64,000 bases of DNA from Phallusia mammillata (lineage: Eukaryota > Chordata > Ascidiacea > Phlebobranchia > Ascidiidae), in assembly GCA_003260075.1 (NCBI GenBank), contig QLIY01000141.1, positions 62,001 through 126,000 of the forward strand, written 5' to 3'. The notes beneath the pieces are model-generated. The model was not told where the DNA came from and did not search any database. It saw nothing but the letters and a program-made list of their open reading frames with translations. The position numbers and the translations under genes were made by a program. Positions 38,001-52,300 of this stretch are shown in pieces. Numbering within the stretch: position 1 is the stretch's first letter; each line of letters opens with the position of its first letter.

Positions 38001-41000
38001 TGAAAAAAAAGTTACTTAAATCTAAATGCATAACTTTGAAATTGGTTTATATGAAAGCAATCGAGAATGGTCAAATTGTACTTAAATATTTTAAGCTGCT
38101 TTTGCGCTACCTAACGGACAAACATTTGTTTCCAACCGCAGCCAACAAGCGTTATCTGATTATCGACCAAGCGACCAAGGACGACGACGCAACCTTTACT
38201 TGCGTTGTCGGCAAGGATGTGACGTCATGCGAAGTTTTCGTGCAAGGTAAATGGACTGAAAACTTATTTATAATTTGTGTGTCAAGTAACTAGTATTTAC
38301 TTGATTGAAATAGGTCTCGATTGTAAGCTGCATGTTGTGTTGTTAAGAACTTATTAACTTTAAGCAAAAATTGTTTTAAAATATAAATAGGTCGAAAAAT
38401 ATCGGATTAACAATTTTTATGTATGCTGGCGTTGTTTTACCTAGTAATATATTCTGTTGTAATTTTTTCCAGAACCACCTGTAACTATTGCAAAGGGACT
38501 CGAAGATGTACAGGTTGTAGCCGGAAGTGACGCTGAGTTCACATGCGAGGTCAGATTTTTTCATTTCATTTGTCAGTGTAACCTAAGATAACCTTGTCTC
38601 AACTTATCTCAGACAGGGCGTAAATATCAACCGTATTTGTAGCTCGCTTTTGCAGCTAAAGTGCTTAGGATGTAAATGTGTTGATGTTTTGGGTTAAAAT
38701 CCCACTGCAAGCTTGCGTATATGGTCAAAACTTGCTGCAATTGACAAATTGCTCTAACTGATTATAAAGTTTTTTTTGTGTAGGTTTGGCGTTCGAGGCT
38801 ATTTTAATTGATCCTGCGTTCGTAGCTGATGACCGTAATTGCTACTTGACACGTGCAATTCAACACCCATAATCGTTTATTTTTTAACTGACACTATTTA
38901 CTGTAATTTAATGTTAGATTTAGACAGGACGATAGCGGTGCCATTTGGGTGCAACATATACTCAAATATTTTTGTATAAACGTGTAAACGTGTTTCTTCA
39001 TTTCAAAATTTGTCATGAAACAGTATTTTTCAATCATCAATGATAATATTGTTGTAAAAGTTCAGTATTTTTTTTTCTTTAAACCCTGTTTTAAATCATT
39101 GATTATATTATTGCCACTTGGTACCATTTCCGCATATACCTAATCTATGCATACCTAAGATCAGCCCTGAAACGTTAATTTGGACAGCGATCACGGCACT
39201 CTTACATATAAATCTTAGTACCACAGGCCCATTGAAGACGTTGTACCGAATCAACCGGTCTTCAAAGCAATCCTTGCGTACTATGAATCCTTGTAAATTT
39301 ATATTTATTTTATCAGATGTCAAGTGAAAATGGCAAGTACAAGATTTTGAAAGACGGAATCGACTTACCATCTTCTGATAGATTTAAAGTGAAGAAGGAA
39401 GGAGCTAAAGTGACTTTCAACATCGCCGGGGTAAACGACCTACTTTTTATTCTGAACTACAGACCTTAAACGGCTAAAGTAATGTTTCAAGTGTCGTTAC
39501 GTAATATTTTACAGACGTATAATAAATTCTTTTGTGGATATCTTTATAGCTATGAACGAGTATCGCTCTTTCAGCAGTTTTATTACAAATAATTATTTAT
39601 AATCGACGTTTCGACGTCAAACTGTTAGATATGCCATTATCCTGATGAAGGCGTCTCTAATAGGACGTCGAAACGTCGATTATTTGTAATAGAACTGCTG
39701 GAAGAGCAACACTCGTTTATACATTGTGGCATCAACAGCTTATTATTCTTCATAACTATTCGACACTAACCCTTCAAACGAATTGGTCGTTTTAATGAGG
39801 TTTTAAAGGCGCCTTTAATTGCTCATTTGTGTATTTTAAACCTGGTATGTTTACAATACACGTCAATTTTCGCATTGTCATTGCCAAATTACTCTGTCAC
39901 CTGTCAGAAAGCATTTGATAAACAAGCAGCACATTTTAGGTGACACTTGTGTGGGCGTTTGTGCCATAAGCAGATTGTTTTTTTTTGAAAGTGTTGGTTT
40001 CGAATCAATTTATTGCAAATTGCCCACATACGTAAACGCAAATGAATTTAGAAGTGCCTATTATAGGTTTCTCACGCTAATTAATAAAACAATTTCGCCA
40101 ATAACGATTTGTTACGGTTTCTTTAGTGCGCCTCTGAACATTTAAAACATTTGATATGTTTACCTTATAAGGTAATATTCAAAGGTAAGCAAATGCTGTT
40201 GTATTTTAAGGTTGCGCCCGAAGACGAAGGATTTTATCAATTTCTTACCAACGGAAGCTCTAGTTGCGCTGAAATGCTTGTTCAAGAACCCGAAGCTGTT
40301 ATTGTGCGCCCTTTTTCTGATCTAAAGGTATGTTATGAAAATAAAAAAATCTCACACAAAAGCATCGAGCCAATACATAAGTTGCAGACGGTGCACATTG
40401 TTTCAACCTGTAGGGCCTCTTCAGTGCAACTCTCGTCACCAGCTGCACTAATGGGACCTTACAGGTCGAAACAGTGTGCACTGTCTGTAGCGTATACAAA
40501 TTCCTGCTTATAGTTTTGCATTTTTTATGTTTTTACCCTAATTTTAGTGTTTTATAGTTTTTACAAATACGTACAAATACTTTTGTTTGTATAAGCCACC
40601 CGTTTGGCTTTAAACAAAGCTATTTGTGCCCAAATCTAACAATGATCATCATCGTATAAACCCAGTGGTGGGATTCAATTTTTTTGTCAGCCGCTTCTAT
40701 CACAAAACCGGCTGAATACCACCACTGTATAAACCAGTTTAAACTAACACGTAACCTTATCGAGGCAGTCTTAACTAGTTGCATGGTTTTGCTAGACCAG
40801 TGGTTCTCAACCAGTGGGCCATAGAAGCATTTTGATTGGGCCACAGACCAACCAAATAGAAAGCTTTTTTTAAAGAATTTACTTTCATTTGTGTCACTAC
40901 ACTCAATTTTACAAGAATAATGGCTTTGGGAGGAATTGAGAAGGAATTTTCTTGTTTTGTTTTTTGTTCTGAACCTATTTTATAGTTGTTTTCTTTCTAT

Positions 41001-43868
41001 CTTAAAAATTTACTGGGCACAGAATTTTTTTGCAATGAAAGTGGGCCACGAAAGAAAAAAGGTTGAGAACCACTGTACTAGACTAACCAATTAAATCGTT
41101 TTGTTTGAAGGTCAACTTCAAGGACACCGCTGAATTTTTTTGCGAAGTTTCCAACGAGGAGACCAAGGGAAATTGGCTCAAAGACGGAAAACCACTCAAG
41201 GGTGACGACCGCGTTAAAATCACTGAGGTAGAACGGATGTTGTGATATTTTTCCTAAAATGCACAATTTGTTGCTTTGCCGAAAGTTGAAAATCATTTAC
41301 AATAATGCTAACGCTATGGTAATGGGTTCTTTAATTTAGGTGAGTATGACTTCAGTTACTGTGTAAAATAACCGTGTTTTAAGAAACAAATCAAGAAATT
41401 AAATTATATTTTACAAAAATGTAGCAAGTTATAAAAGCAGCAAACATGTAAACAAAATTGAACAGAATTTTGCAAAAAAGCAAAACACAGATTGGGAAAT
41501 AATTTCATATCACTACATTAATTTACTTTATTTTACAATAAAAAAAAAATTGCAATTAATACACCAATTTTTGCAGACCGGCAAAGCACGCAAGTTGGTG
41601 ATCAATGAAGTGCAAGACAATGATCAAGGTGAATATACTTTTGCCGCTGAAGATAATCCATCATGTGCTATCACTGCTGCACTGGAGATGACAGGAGGTC
41701 ATATTACTGTGGAGCGAAAGAAGGGTAAGTGACATTTAATCATGTTGTTGAATCAAGCTTCAACCCAATATGATTGAAGGTGTCATATGGCCCCGTGTTT
41801 AGGCTATGAAGGGAGAAATTGTGATACCAGTTGTATGTTAGTTTCTAAATTTTACCATGATATTGTTTACTATGTATGGTTGTTGTACTGTCGTAATAAT
41901 GAACTATATAAACTTATTGACCCTTCGAGCCTTATATTGCCCCTGGTATTAGGATGGGGGGGGGGCGCAAGTTGGTGATCAATGAAGTGCAAGACAATGA
42001 TCAAGGTGAATATACTTTTGCCGCTGAAGATAATCCATCATGTGCTATCACTGCTGCACTGGAGATGACAGGAGGTCATATTACTGTGGAGCGAAAGAAG
42101 GGTAAGTGACATTTAATCATGTTGTTGAATCAAGCTTCAACCCAATATGATTGAAGGTGTCATATGGCCCCGTGTTTAGGCTATGAAGGGATAAATTGTG
42201 ATACCAGTTGTATGTTAGTTTCTAAATTTTACCATGATGTTGTTTACTATGTATGGTTGTTGTACTTTCGTGATAATGAACTACATAAACTTATTGACCC
42301 TTCGAGCCTTATATTGCCCCTGGTATTAGGATTGTCAGAAAAGTTTTGGGAGCAAATTTTGTTTTCTCCTGTTTCAATATTTGACGATGTTTAAGTTTTT
42401 TTTTGCCTTCAACAGCGTTATTTTGTTTTTGTTTTTTTGTGAACATTCACTGAAAATCCTGTGACACCTGCATGGTCTTTTTTCCACAGTTCCACCAAAG
42501 ATTTTCTTGGACCACTCAATGAAGGATCGTTCTATTGTGGTGAAGGCTGGAAACAAAATTAAGTTGGATATTCCAATTTCTGGTGATCCTGCACCCGTTC
42601 CTGAATGGAAGAAAGGACCCAAGGTTTGACTTATGTTACTTTCCGAAAATGCATTCATCATATATAACTCTTGTTATAGGCATTTTTTTAAACTTTCGTA
42701 ATGTAATTGTTTTTAAATCTCGTTTTAGGCTTCTTTTCGTTTTTGTATGTAACTGTTTGTAAAAGCTAATTTAGTTTAAAACAGGGAAGAAAAACGTGCC
42801 CTGAAACGACACTACAGTTTGCATTGCACTATTCAAATTCATAAATCTAAATTATTCATGAATTCCTACCCACAGGAAGCTATACATTCCTATTTCCTGC
42901 TGTAACACTTTATCGTATATTACTATTTCGGCAACCACGGGATCTCCTTTAGCGAATCGAGGAAGGTTCAAGTCGTGACCGTGTTCGGTGCGATACCGCC
43001 GCTAGTGGCAAGTATACGTCACTGATTATCAGCAAATCGAGACGAACTGACTCGGGTGATTACGTTTTGACCTTGAGCAGCGACGAAGGTTACGAGTCGG
43101 CCACCTTCAATGTGAAAGTCATAGGTGCGACGTCACTGGGCACGAATGACGTCACATATGTACACGCATGTCGTCACTGCACTGTTTACGCACATATTTT
43201 ATTTAGCCTTCTTAATTAAACAGTAACACCGAGAAATAATGCTTATGGCGTCATAAAAGATGGCGCTATAATGATTTCATCATGACGTCATAGTGATGTT
43301 TCTAGATGGTATAATCGCTTGATGACATCATGATAGCCAGAATGCGAAATACTTTACTATCAATTTCTTTACTACTTTACTATCAAATTCACTAATCAAT
43401 TTTCAGAAACAAAATTGGCATGACACCAAAAATTACTGACGTCATAGCCCAACGACGTCATCAAAAACTTTAGGCCCTATCCAAAAAAAGGTCCTGTTAA
43501 AAATAATAGACAATTAACTAGGTCAAATTTCACACCGCAATTGCGTTTTATGCTTGCATGAAGCTGATAGTATGTTAACGCCTAACAATGCGAACCTATA
43601 TCACTTCAGGAGGGTAAGCAGTTGGCTGTGCCCGCAACAGGCAAACGCATGTGGGTTAACACAAGCGCGGAGCACGGCTTGACGTCACTTGTGATCACTG
43701 AAGCGAAATTGGAGGACAGTGACGATTATTACTGTGATCTGGTTTGGGATAAGGCTGAGACCGAAGGCGCAGACTCCGAGTACATCAAAAGGCAGGAGAT
43801 CCAGATTAAAATACAAGTACTCGGTGAGGGGATTTTCCGCGTGGTGTGGTTTTCGAGAAAGACAAACG

Positions 43869-43925
<57 letters not shown>

Positions 43926-46900
43926 CAATTTACCCGAAACTGATAATCGAGCTGGCATATAGCAAGCGTTTTGACGTTTTAAGTAGAATGCAATGATTAT
44001 TGATACACGTAAATTTCAAAATGTTATCAGCCCTGAATCGTTCATGCCAGCGGTCGCGGTATATTGATATGATATTTAAATCATAGTACACCAGGTCTCT
44101 TAAATGCGTATAGCCGAACCAAGCAGGTTTTCCAAGAATTTTCATATTATGACACGGATAATCTAGCTTGTGGGATTCGAACTTAGCTATAGCTTGTATT
44201 AGATAACGAAAAGAAGCAAATGTTGACACATTTGCCATTTTATTTTGACGTTTGGTGGCGGTATTGAGCTGGATTTTTTATACAATGCATTCACGTGACT
44301 TCACATTCACTGCTTTTGTAGTTGCATGACTGCATGATTTTTTTAAAAACCTACAATGCCCATTTAAGTAGTTTGTAATTTTATCACAACGTCACAGACG
44401 TCCCATCTGCTCCAACCGTGCCGAAGATCTCTGACGTCACAGCTGAGACTTGTTACGTAGCTTGGACAGAGCCAGCATGCAATGGGGGATGTCCCATTAA
44501 AGGTGAGATTCCGGGTGTTTTGTTACAAAAAATGAATGTGAGATCCCAGAAATCGCTTTCTTAATCAAATTACTGTAGGCCTCAGGGGGGGGGGAGGGTG
44601 TTTTGTTACAAAAAATGATTGTGAGATCCCAGAAATCGCTTTCTTAATCAAATTACTGTAGGCCTCAATAGGGCGTATTTCCGAAGTAGGGCTTTGCTGC
44701 ATGAAAATTTTTAAAAGGCCGATCCCGATAAAATGTTTGGTTGTTTATGTAGTTTTAAACCGATTTTTTAAAATGTCGTTTTTAAGTTTTAATACATAAA
44801 TGCGATTTTGTTTTACCTTCCTCATAGGACATTTTATGTTTTCTGATAATTATCAAATAATCTTTTGTGAGGCAGAAAACTACCAAACAATTCGATTCAT
44901 CTTGAAATAAATCACTGCACAGAACTTTAACATTTTCTGTAATAAAAGTGTCAACCAATCGTTTTATCCTCTTTTTTAAATCCACCCAATATCCAACAAT
45001 GTGCATACTTTGCATAGGTTACATTGTTGAGCGCAAAAAGATCAAATCGGAACGTTGGATTCGTCTTAATGTGGAACCGCTTCCATTCATCGAATATGTG
45101 GCTCGTCGTATGATCGAAGGAACCGAATATCAGATCCGCGGGGGGGGGGACTGCCCTTCATTGAATATGTGGCTCGTCGTATGATCGAAGGAACCGAATA
45201 TCAGATCCGCGTTCGTGCCGCTAATGAAGTCGGAATCGGTGAAGCAAGCAAGGCGTGCATTCCATTTACGCCACTGGGTATGTGAAGTACTAAACTTCAA
45301 TAAGGTTTTGATTTTTAAAACATACATTGTGCGTAAGACAGTCAATATAAACGCGGCCTTTTGTTATTAAACGTCTTATTGAATTAAAATGTATTCATCG
45401 GCAATTGCACCGCGCATGCATGAAGAGAAGAGGACGGCAGTAGAAAAGCAAGGCGCTACTTGTTAGGGCATCTCCGCTTTCCTTTCGCACAATAGCTCGC
45501 ACGCATGCTATTGTGTTTTGTTTCAGTGTCGGTACAATTACAATGTATAATTGTAAACGAAATTCAAAATAACACTCTTTCATAACTTTACAAATTTGGG
45601 AATCGAGGTATAACCAGCAAAGATGTTCTTTACCAACAAAGGCTGTAACTTTAAAATATCCCGCTATATGGCGCTAAAGAATTGTGTTCGTGGCTGTATC
45701 TGGAAGTGAATTTTGACAAGCCCAATATTTTTAAGAAAAACAAGCCGAAATTACGCCAGAAAGTTATATAAACCAATGGTATACAAAACTACGATACAAA
45801 TGCAGTCAGCCCCGAATCAAATCTTATTTTAGCAAATTAAAGCCCAATTTTGAGCCAAACCCGAACTCGAATCGAAAAGTGGGGGGGGGGGGTATAAACC
45901 AATGGTACAAATGGTACAAACAAAACTCTGATACAAATGCAGTCAGCCCCAAATCGAATCCTAGTTTAGTAAATTAAAGCCCAATTTTGAGCCAAACCCG
46001 AACTCGAATCGAAAAGTGCGGTACGACTTACAACTCTACTGTCAACAAATCCCAATTTAATTGTCACGAAACACCGATCAAACTCCTCTGTAAGACACTA
46101 AACGCTTCTCGAATAAGTGTAGTGAATTTTGCCACCTAACTGTTGTTTTAAGGGCCGTATATGGGATTTTTACATTCACCGCGTTTGTCGACAAACCAGT
46201 CTTGTCATAGTAATGATAATTTAGACTTCTGTTGCGTAAAAATACAAGATTTAGCCAACTCAATTGGGGTAGTATCTCAGCCTATAGTTAAGTGACACAA
46301 AGTTATCTTTTGTTGTCGCAGTTTGCTTTAGACTACACGCGAGGGGGGCGAAAAATTGTTTCCGACAGCAATCACCACCCCGTCAGTTCGCACGCGTATT
46401 TCGCTGCATCGATATAAATCCCATCTGGATAGTGACACCCGCCAATATAGGTGCGTCTTAAATAAACTGCGTGTGGTAATTTTTAGTCTTTAAAGGTTGC
46501 GTGGTAACTTTTGTCCCCCTTTTTTTCTACTGTTATGGTTTTGTGTTTATATGAGTGGGTTTGACATTAGCATTTTGATGAAACTCTGCTATTATGTATA
46601 TGTATGATTCGCCGCCAAACTACTTTTGTTTTATTACTTAAATCATCCATAACAGGGTGTGCATAATTTGTCACTGTGGGGGCAAATACAATTACCATGA
46701 TTAGATGGGGGGGGGGTACTGCGTGTTTTAATTTTTAGTCTTTAGCTGTTACGTGGTAACTTTTGTCCCCCTTTTTTTCTGTTGTTATGTTTTTGTGTTT
46801 ATACTGATGGGTTTGACATTAGCATTTTGATGAAACTCGCTATTATAATCATATATGTATATGTATGAATCGCCGCCAAGCTACTCATTTTTTATTACTT

Positions 46901-49299
46901 AAATCATCAATAACAGGATGTGCATACCTGTCACTGTGGGACCAAATACAATTACCATGATTAGATCGCTGGCCGCACCTTTTATAACTCAAAGTGATTT
47001 TACTTTGTTGCATACCAAATATATTTGCATATATGCCTATCAAGTAAAATTCGCATTTAATTCTAACCGCATATTGTCAGGTCTCAGAAAAATAGCACTA
47101 AGCGCATTATTCTGCTCTAAAATATTTAATAGTTGGGACTCGTTTACCATCAGTACATTCGAAATCCAAACGTCTCTGCTGGCCGCACAACCTTTAATCA
47201 ATGGGCCGCAGGTTGCATACCCCTGGTCAATAAGTTCATATTTTCCGACATTTAACTGAATTCGTCGAATTAAGCAGTTGAAGTTACCTTTTTGATTTAA
47301 GTTTAAATATAGTATTCTATAGAGCGGTTGTACCTTGATCGCTGGGTGGCGCGATTTTTTCGTGTTTGGTCTTGAGCAGGCCAAGGCGCTATAGTTTGAA
47401 AAACACTGCAGCACGCAAATGTATGGCAGTAAAAACTGGTCCTTGCCTCCCTGATGGATAAGATTACGAACTCCCACAAGCCCCCAAAGACTCACTGTAA
47501 GGGGGGGGGGCCGCACCTTTTATAACACAAGGTGATTTTCTTTGTTGATGTGCCAACTACAAGTAAAATTCCCATTTGATTCTAACCGCATATTGTCAGG
47601 TCGCAGAAAATAGCACCGATCGCATTAATCTGCTCAAAATTGTCCACAACAACCTTTAATCAATGGACCGCAGGTTGCACACCCCTGGCCAATAAGTTCA
47701 TATATTCCGACATGTAACTGAATTCGACGAATTAAGCAGTTAAAGTTACCTTTTTGATTTAAGTTGAAATATAGTATTCTATAGAGCGGTTGTACCTTGA
47801 TCGCTGGGTGGCGCAATTTTTTCATGTTTGGTCTTGAGCAGGCCAAGGCGCTATAGTTTGGAAAACACTGCAGCACGCAAATGCATGGCAGTAAAAACTG
47901 GTCCTTGGCTCCCCGATGGATAAGATTACGAACTCCCACAAGCCCCCAAAGACTCACTGTAACCCACAAACAACACCCCAAGCCAAACAGGTTCACCCAT
48001 GTGACCCCATGGCTAAAAATAGCCCGACCCAGTTCTTTACAACACGCCGACTCAAAAGGTGTGCTGAATTAAACGCGAAATCCTGAAGCCCTTTGATTGC
48101 GTGGGGGGGGGGGCGGGGTTTGGAGGCGTGACATTCGGCTGTTTGTTTGCGACTTGACCCGGGATCAACCGCTCAACACTTCATGTTTGTGTTAAAAACT
48201 TCGCCACAAAAGCTCTGCGTGTCTAATTGCGTCTTCGCATTCAAGTCCTGTGGAAGTTAACGAGGCGAGGCAGGTGGTGACTGTTGTGTGATTGGCTGGT
48301 GGTCTTTCAAATTCTGAAGCATCCAATTGGGTTAAGTTATGCGTGGCACACGCCAGGATGCGAATCTGTCTGCATCAATGGGCGATATGCTCATGAATAG
48401 GAAATGCCATTAAAAGCGTTAAAAGAAAGGACAGCCCTTCAAAGTAGGCTTTTCTCTTAAAGCCAAAGTCACCGAAACTACTGTTTTATTTTTCGTAAAT
48501 TCAATTTTACAAAATATCAGTTTGTTAAGTAAAAAATGTTGGAGGTTGTTTAGGCTAAATATTTTATTTGTTCATTTCAGCTCCTTGCAGTGAACCTACT
48601 GGTTTGAAGGTATCATCTGCGACTGATGACAGTCTTGAGCTTTCATGGCTTCCACCTGCAGAAATAGGAGCGGCCGGTTTGGACGGATACAAGGTAGAGC
48701 ACACATCAAATATCTTGTTTACGATTTACTGATGTTGAGTTTCCTTTAAATAGTTTCTTTAACCAACTGTTTACAAAACGAATTATGTGACTTCTGTATG
48801 TCGGAATGTTGTTCTGTTTAATCTACTTTGCAACTGTCAATATTTGGAGTCAACTAGTATTTTTTAATGTCAAGATTATGAAGTTTTTTTCATCATTCTT
48901 TGACGAAAAAGGATGGCGTTTTATTGAATCTAACGTCCCTTGTTTCTGATTCGTGTCACACGGGGCAGGTTGAAGTTGTAAATACGCCTCATGCATTTGA
49001 ATAAGTAGCTAATTTTTTTCCGGACAAAAATGCTTCTCTCCTTTTCTCTTTTGTTGGCCACCTAAAACTTACAGTATTATATGCAACAGTCAGACAAGTG
49101 TTAACCCATTTATATTGATCCAAAACCACGGCGTTTTTCGAAAATCAACGCCAGCATCAACATAGCAATTCCATACATTTTTAATGATGCCCAGCAAACT
49201 TCATATAGTTTAAAAAAGTTTTCCATATAGTTTACATTAATTCTTATAGTTTTCACAACTTTTCTTCTAACATCCATTTTCTTATTTCAGCTCGAGCAA

Positions 49300-49352
<53 letters not shown>

Positions 49353-52300
49353 CAGAGGAGTGGAAATCTGCCCACGTGGAGGCGCTGTTGCCCGGACAGA
49401 CGACCAAAATCGTCCTGGATAAACTTGTCACCGGCAAGAAATACCGCTTCCGACTTTCGGCTCTGAACCGAGCAGGAACAAGTGGTTATGCCGAGATCGG
49501 CCCCGTCGTCTGCGCTGCTGTTGTCGGTACGTACCTCTATGTGCTCCGTTTTCGTAATTTGCACTTCTGTGTTCTCCGTTAGTGCGTTCACTTTTAGGAG
49601 ATGAAAAACTGTATGCTTATTGTAAGAGCCAAAGGTTGATTTACTTAAATGTGTTTAGGAAGCAGTAACCTGCAATACCGTTGAGTTTCTTTTTTAAAAT
49701 AATATGCGGCATTTGTGTGTGGCTACATAACACAACTTTAATACATTGTAAGATTGGGTATACATTTAGCAAACAAGACCACGCTGTCTTGCACATGCAG
49801 TGAGTATTTTTGATACCCATTTTCGGTTTTGTCATAAATCGTTAATACGTTAAAAAGACAAGCAAAATGTACGGTTTACAAAAATTTGTTTGAATAGTGT
49901 ACAGTCACAAACCAAGATAATTACATTAAATCTCGTTGCTACCTGTGTTTGCTGAAAAAATCAATCTAAAAATATAAAGTTGTTTTCGACCTGAAACGAA
50001 CTTATCAAAATGCTTTACATGTTAGGGGGGGGGGGTTACTTTTTTATCTGAAAATATCAAGTTGTTTTCGACCTGAAACGAACTTATCAAAATGCTTTAC
50101 ATGTTACCTGCGTTATATCACGTCAGCATGTTTGCACCAAAACGTTACCATATTACCACTAAGCAATCCCACCAAGTCAAATCGGTATATGCATTAATAT
50201 CTGTCACTGCACAGGTCACAAAGTACGTTAGCATCAGTTTACACAACACACTTCGCATTCAGAAAAACCTAAATTCCGGTTTCTAATCACATCCAACCAT
50301 CACTTACGTACAAGGCTGTATTAACTGCAAGTCATTAAATTCATCAGGCAAAGTGATTTATCATTGCAGCAGGTCTCTGAGAATTTGTAAACATTTTAGA
50401 CTTGCAGTATCTTCATATCTTGGTCTGTATACGAATCTTGAAGCGCGCAACAAATAAGGAGGGTACTCCATCACGCTATAGGTCCGATTCTCCTTTGCAC
50501 AATTTTAAAGGCGTTTCTGGCATGAAAAACAAACCCGCGTGCGGCCTTTGACCTTTTGGAAGCTGAAACTGTAAACTGAGCATCTTGAAATGGCGAAGAT
50601 GGACAAATAGTGATTGTGACGAAGGGCTTCGTTGAATCGAAATACGCCCGTATAGGCTTGACATGTGTTTTTTTTTAATATCTTGGCGGGGCGGTTAAAA
50701 AAGTCCAACACAAAAACATTTGTTAGACGTATTTAATCAAAAGTAGTTTGTTTGTCAGTTTTTTTTGGCCTGGTTAAAAGCATGGAACAGGTTAATTTAG
50801 GGACTACTGATGTGGAAATTGAAGAATTGATTGTGTTATTTTAGTTGATAGATTTTCAAAACAACTTGCGCTAACAAATATTTTAAGTGATAACTTCAGT
50901 CGATTTGTGCCATTAACCTTACGCCTACTAGATCCTTTATTGCATATTTTTCAAAAAATTACGATACAACCCTAGGACCTAAGAGTTCCAAAAGCATAGT
51001 CCTAAACTTACACGAAACGGCGCAGATTCTCGACTATTTTGCTCATCACCCAAACATCCCGTGTGCAATGCTCAAGGTTTTCCGGCGATCATGTTTGTTA
51101 TTGTACGATTAACTTATCGACGATCGAGCTCGAAACTTGTCGCGTTTGATGCGCGGCTATCGAGATCATACGTGATTGTGACGTCACACAGGCTGACAGC
51201 GTCTTGTAAACGATCTTCAGCAATCGGTCCACAAGATCGCAGAGCACCGCGCTAATGGCTTAAACGCCTTAAAAATTGACGCATACGACGCAGGCCGTTG
51301 AACAGGCCGTGTGCGAAACACGTAAAAGGGAATTAACTGCGGTAAACATCGTAATATCTTCGTGATACTTTAAACCTGTGACGTTAAGAGCTTGCATCGT
51401 TCAGGCGTTAATGACAAAATCAGCGGATTTGTGGTTCTGCGTCGATTATGTTCGCTTACGCACGGAACTACACAATGCGTCGGTTGTTTTTTTCGATTTG
51501 GTGAAATAGATAAGTTCCGTATGAGGTTAGGAATTTGTGTGGCCGCATGTGGGCGCAGTGTGTGTATTGTAAATCCTATTTTGTTCGTAAGGAGCGCAAG
51601 TAACTTACCAATGAGAATTCTTAAATTGAATTTTATACTTCAGGCAACAAGTAAAAAAACTTTTGGCGGTGAAATTACAGTTTAAACACTTTTTGGTCAA
51701 TGAGCTTAAAAATGTTTTTATTAATTCAATTTTAATTAAATGTTTTATTTCAATACGTAATTCTTTTGATGTTTGCAATAGAATATACTACCAGTTAAAA
51801 AAACATTCATGTGGTTGACACAAAAGTTAATTTTTTTTTTTTATTCTTTTGTCACAATGGTAATTTTTTCCTTTTTCTCGTAAAAAAGATTCTATATATT
51901 ATCTCGTGAGGTCTGTTTAACGTCACAAAGACCCATTGAAACGTCACACACACCACCAGCAGCATCATACGTCGCTCGGGGCAAAGCGCTCTCCGTGACA
52001 CGTGATAGTTAACCATGCGTGACGACGATTTAATCTCTGATCTAACGCCAAACAATTTGCCACGGTTTCCGAGGTCTGCCACATGAAAGGCCTAAAACCC
52101 GGGTCTTATACTTTCCATGTTGTCTATCATATGTCGAAACGCCGCAATAACAGGATATGGATTAAGAGATACTGGGGGGGGGGGTGGTTTCCGAGGTCTG
52201 CCACATGAAAGGCCTAAAACCCGGTTCTTCTACTTTCCATGTTGTCTGTCATATGTCGAAACGCCGCAATAACAGGATATGGATTAAGAGATACTGACCT

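Larger units (their letters stand above)
40286..41724 (+). other. MYBPC: MYBPC Ig domain C4
   Basis: It starts in the last codons of exon 40211-40327 ([14 protein letters not shown]), continues in 41111-41227 ([22 protein letters not shown]) and ends in 41577-41724 ([17 protein letters not shown] to the C4-C5 linker [10 protein letters not shown]). A partial second copy of the last exon at 41966-42101 follows a 10-base G-run and is taken as an unmerged allele rather than a second exon. Confidence 0.88.

Noticed and set aside
41966..42101. Second copy of the C4 last exon, as a possible tandem exon duplication
   Set aside because: It follows a 10-base G-run, is near-identical through exon and intron alike, lacks its own acceptor and matches the allelic-overlap pattern seen across the window.
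45018..45277. Longer C6 exon including both copies of the repeated segment
   Set aside because: The extra 71 bases break the reading frame; one copy alone gives a normal FN3 domain.
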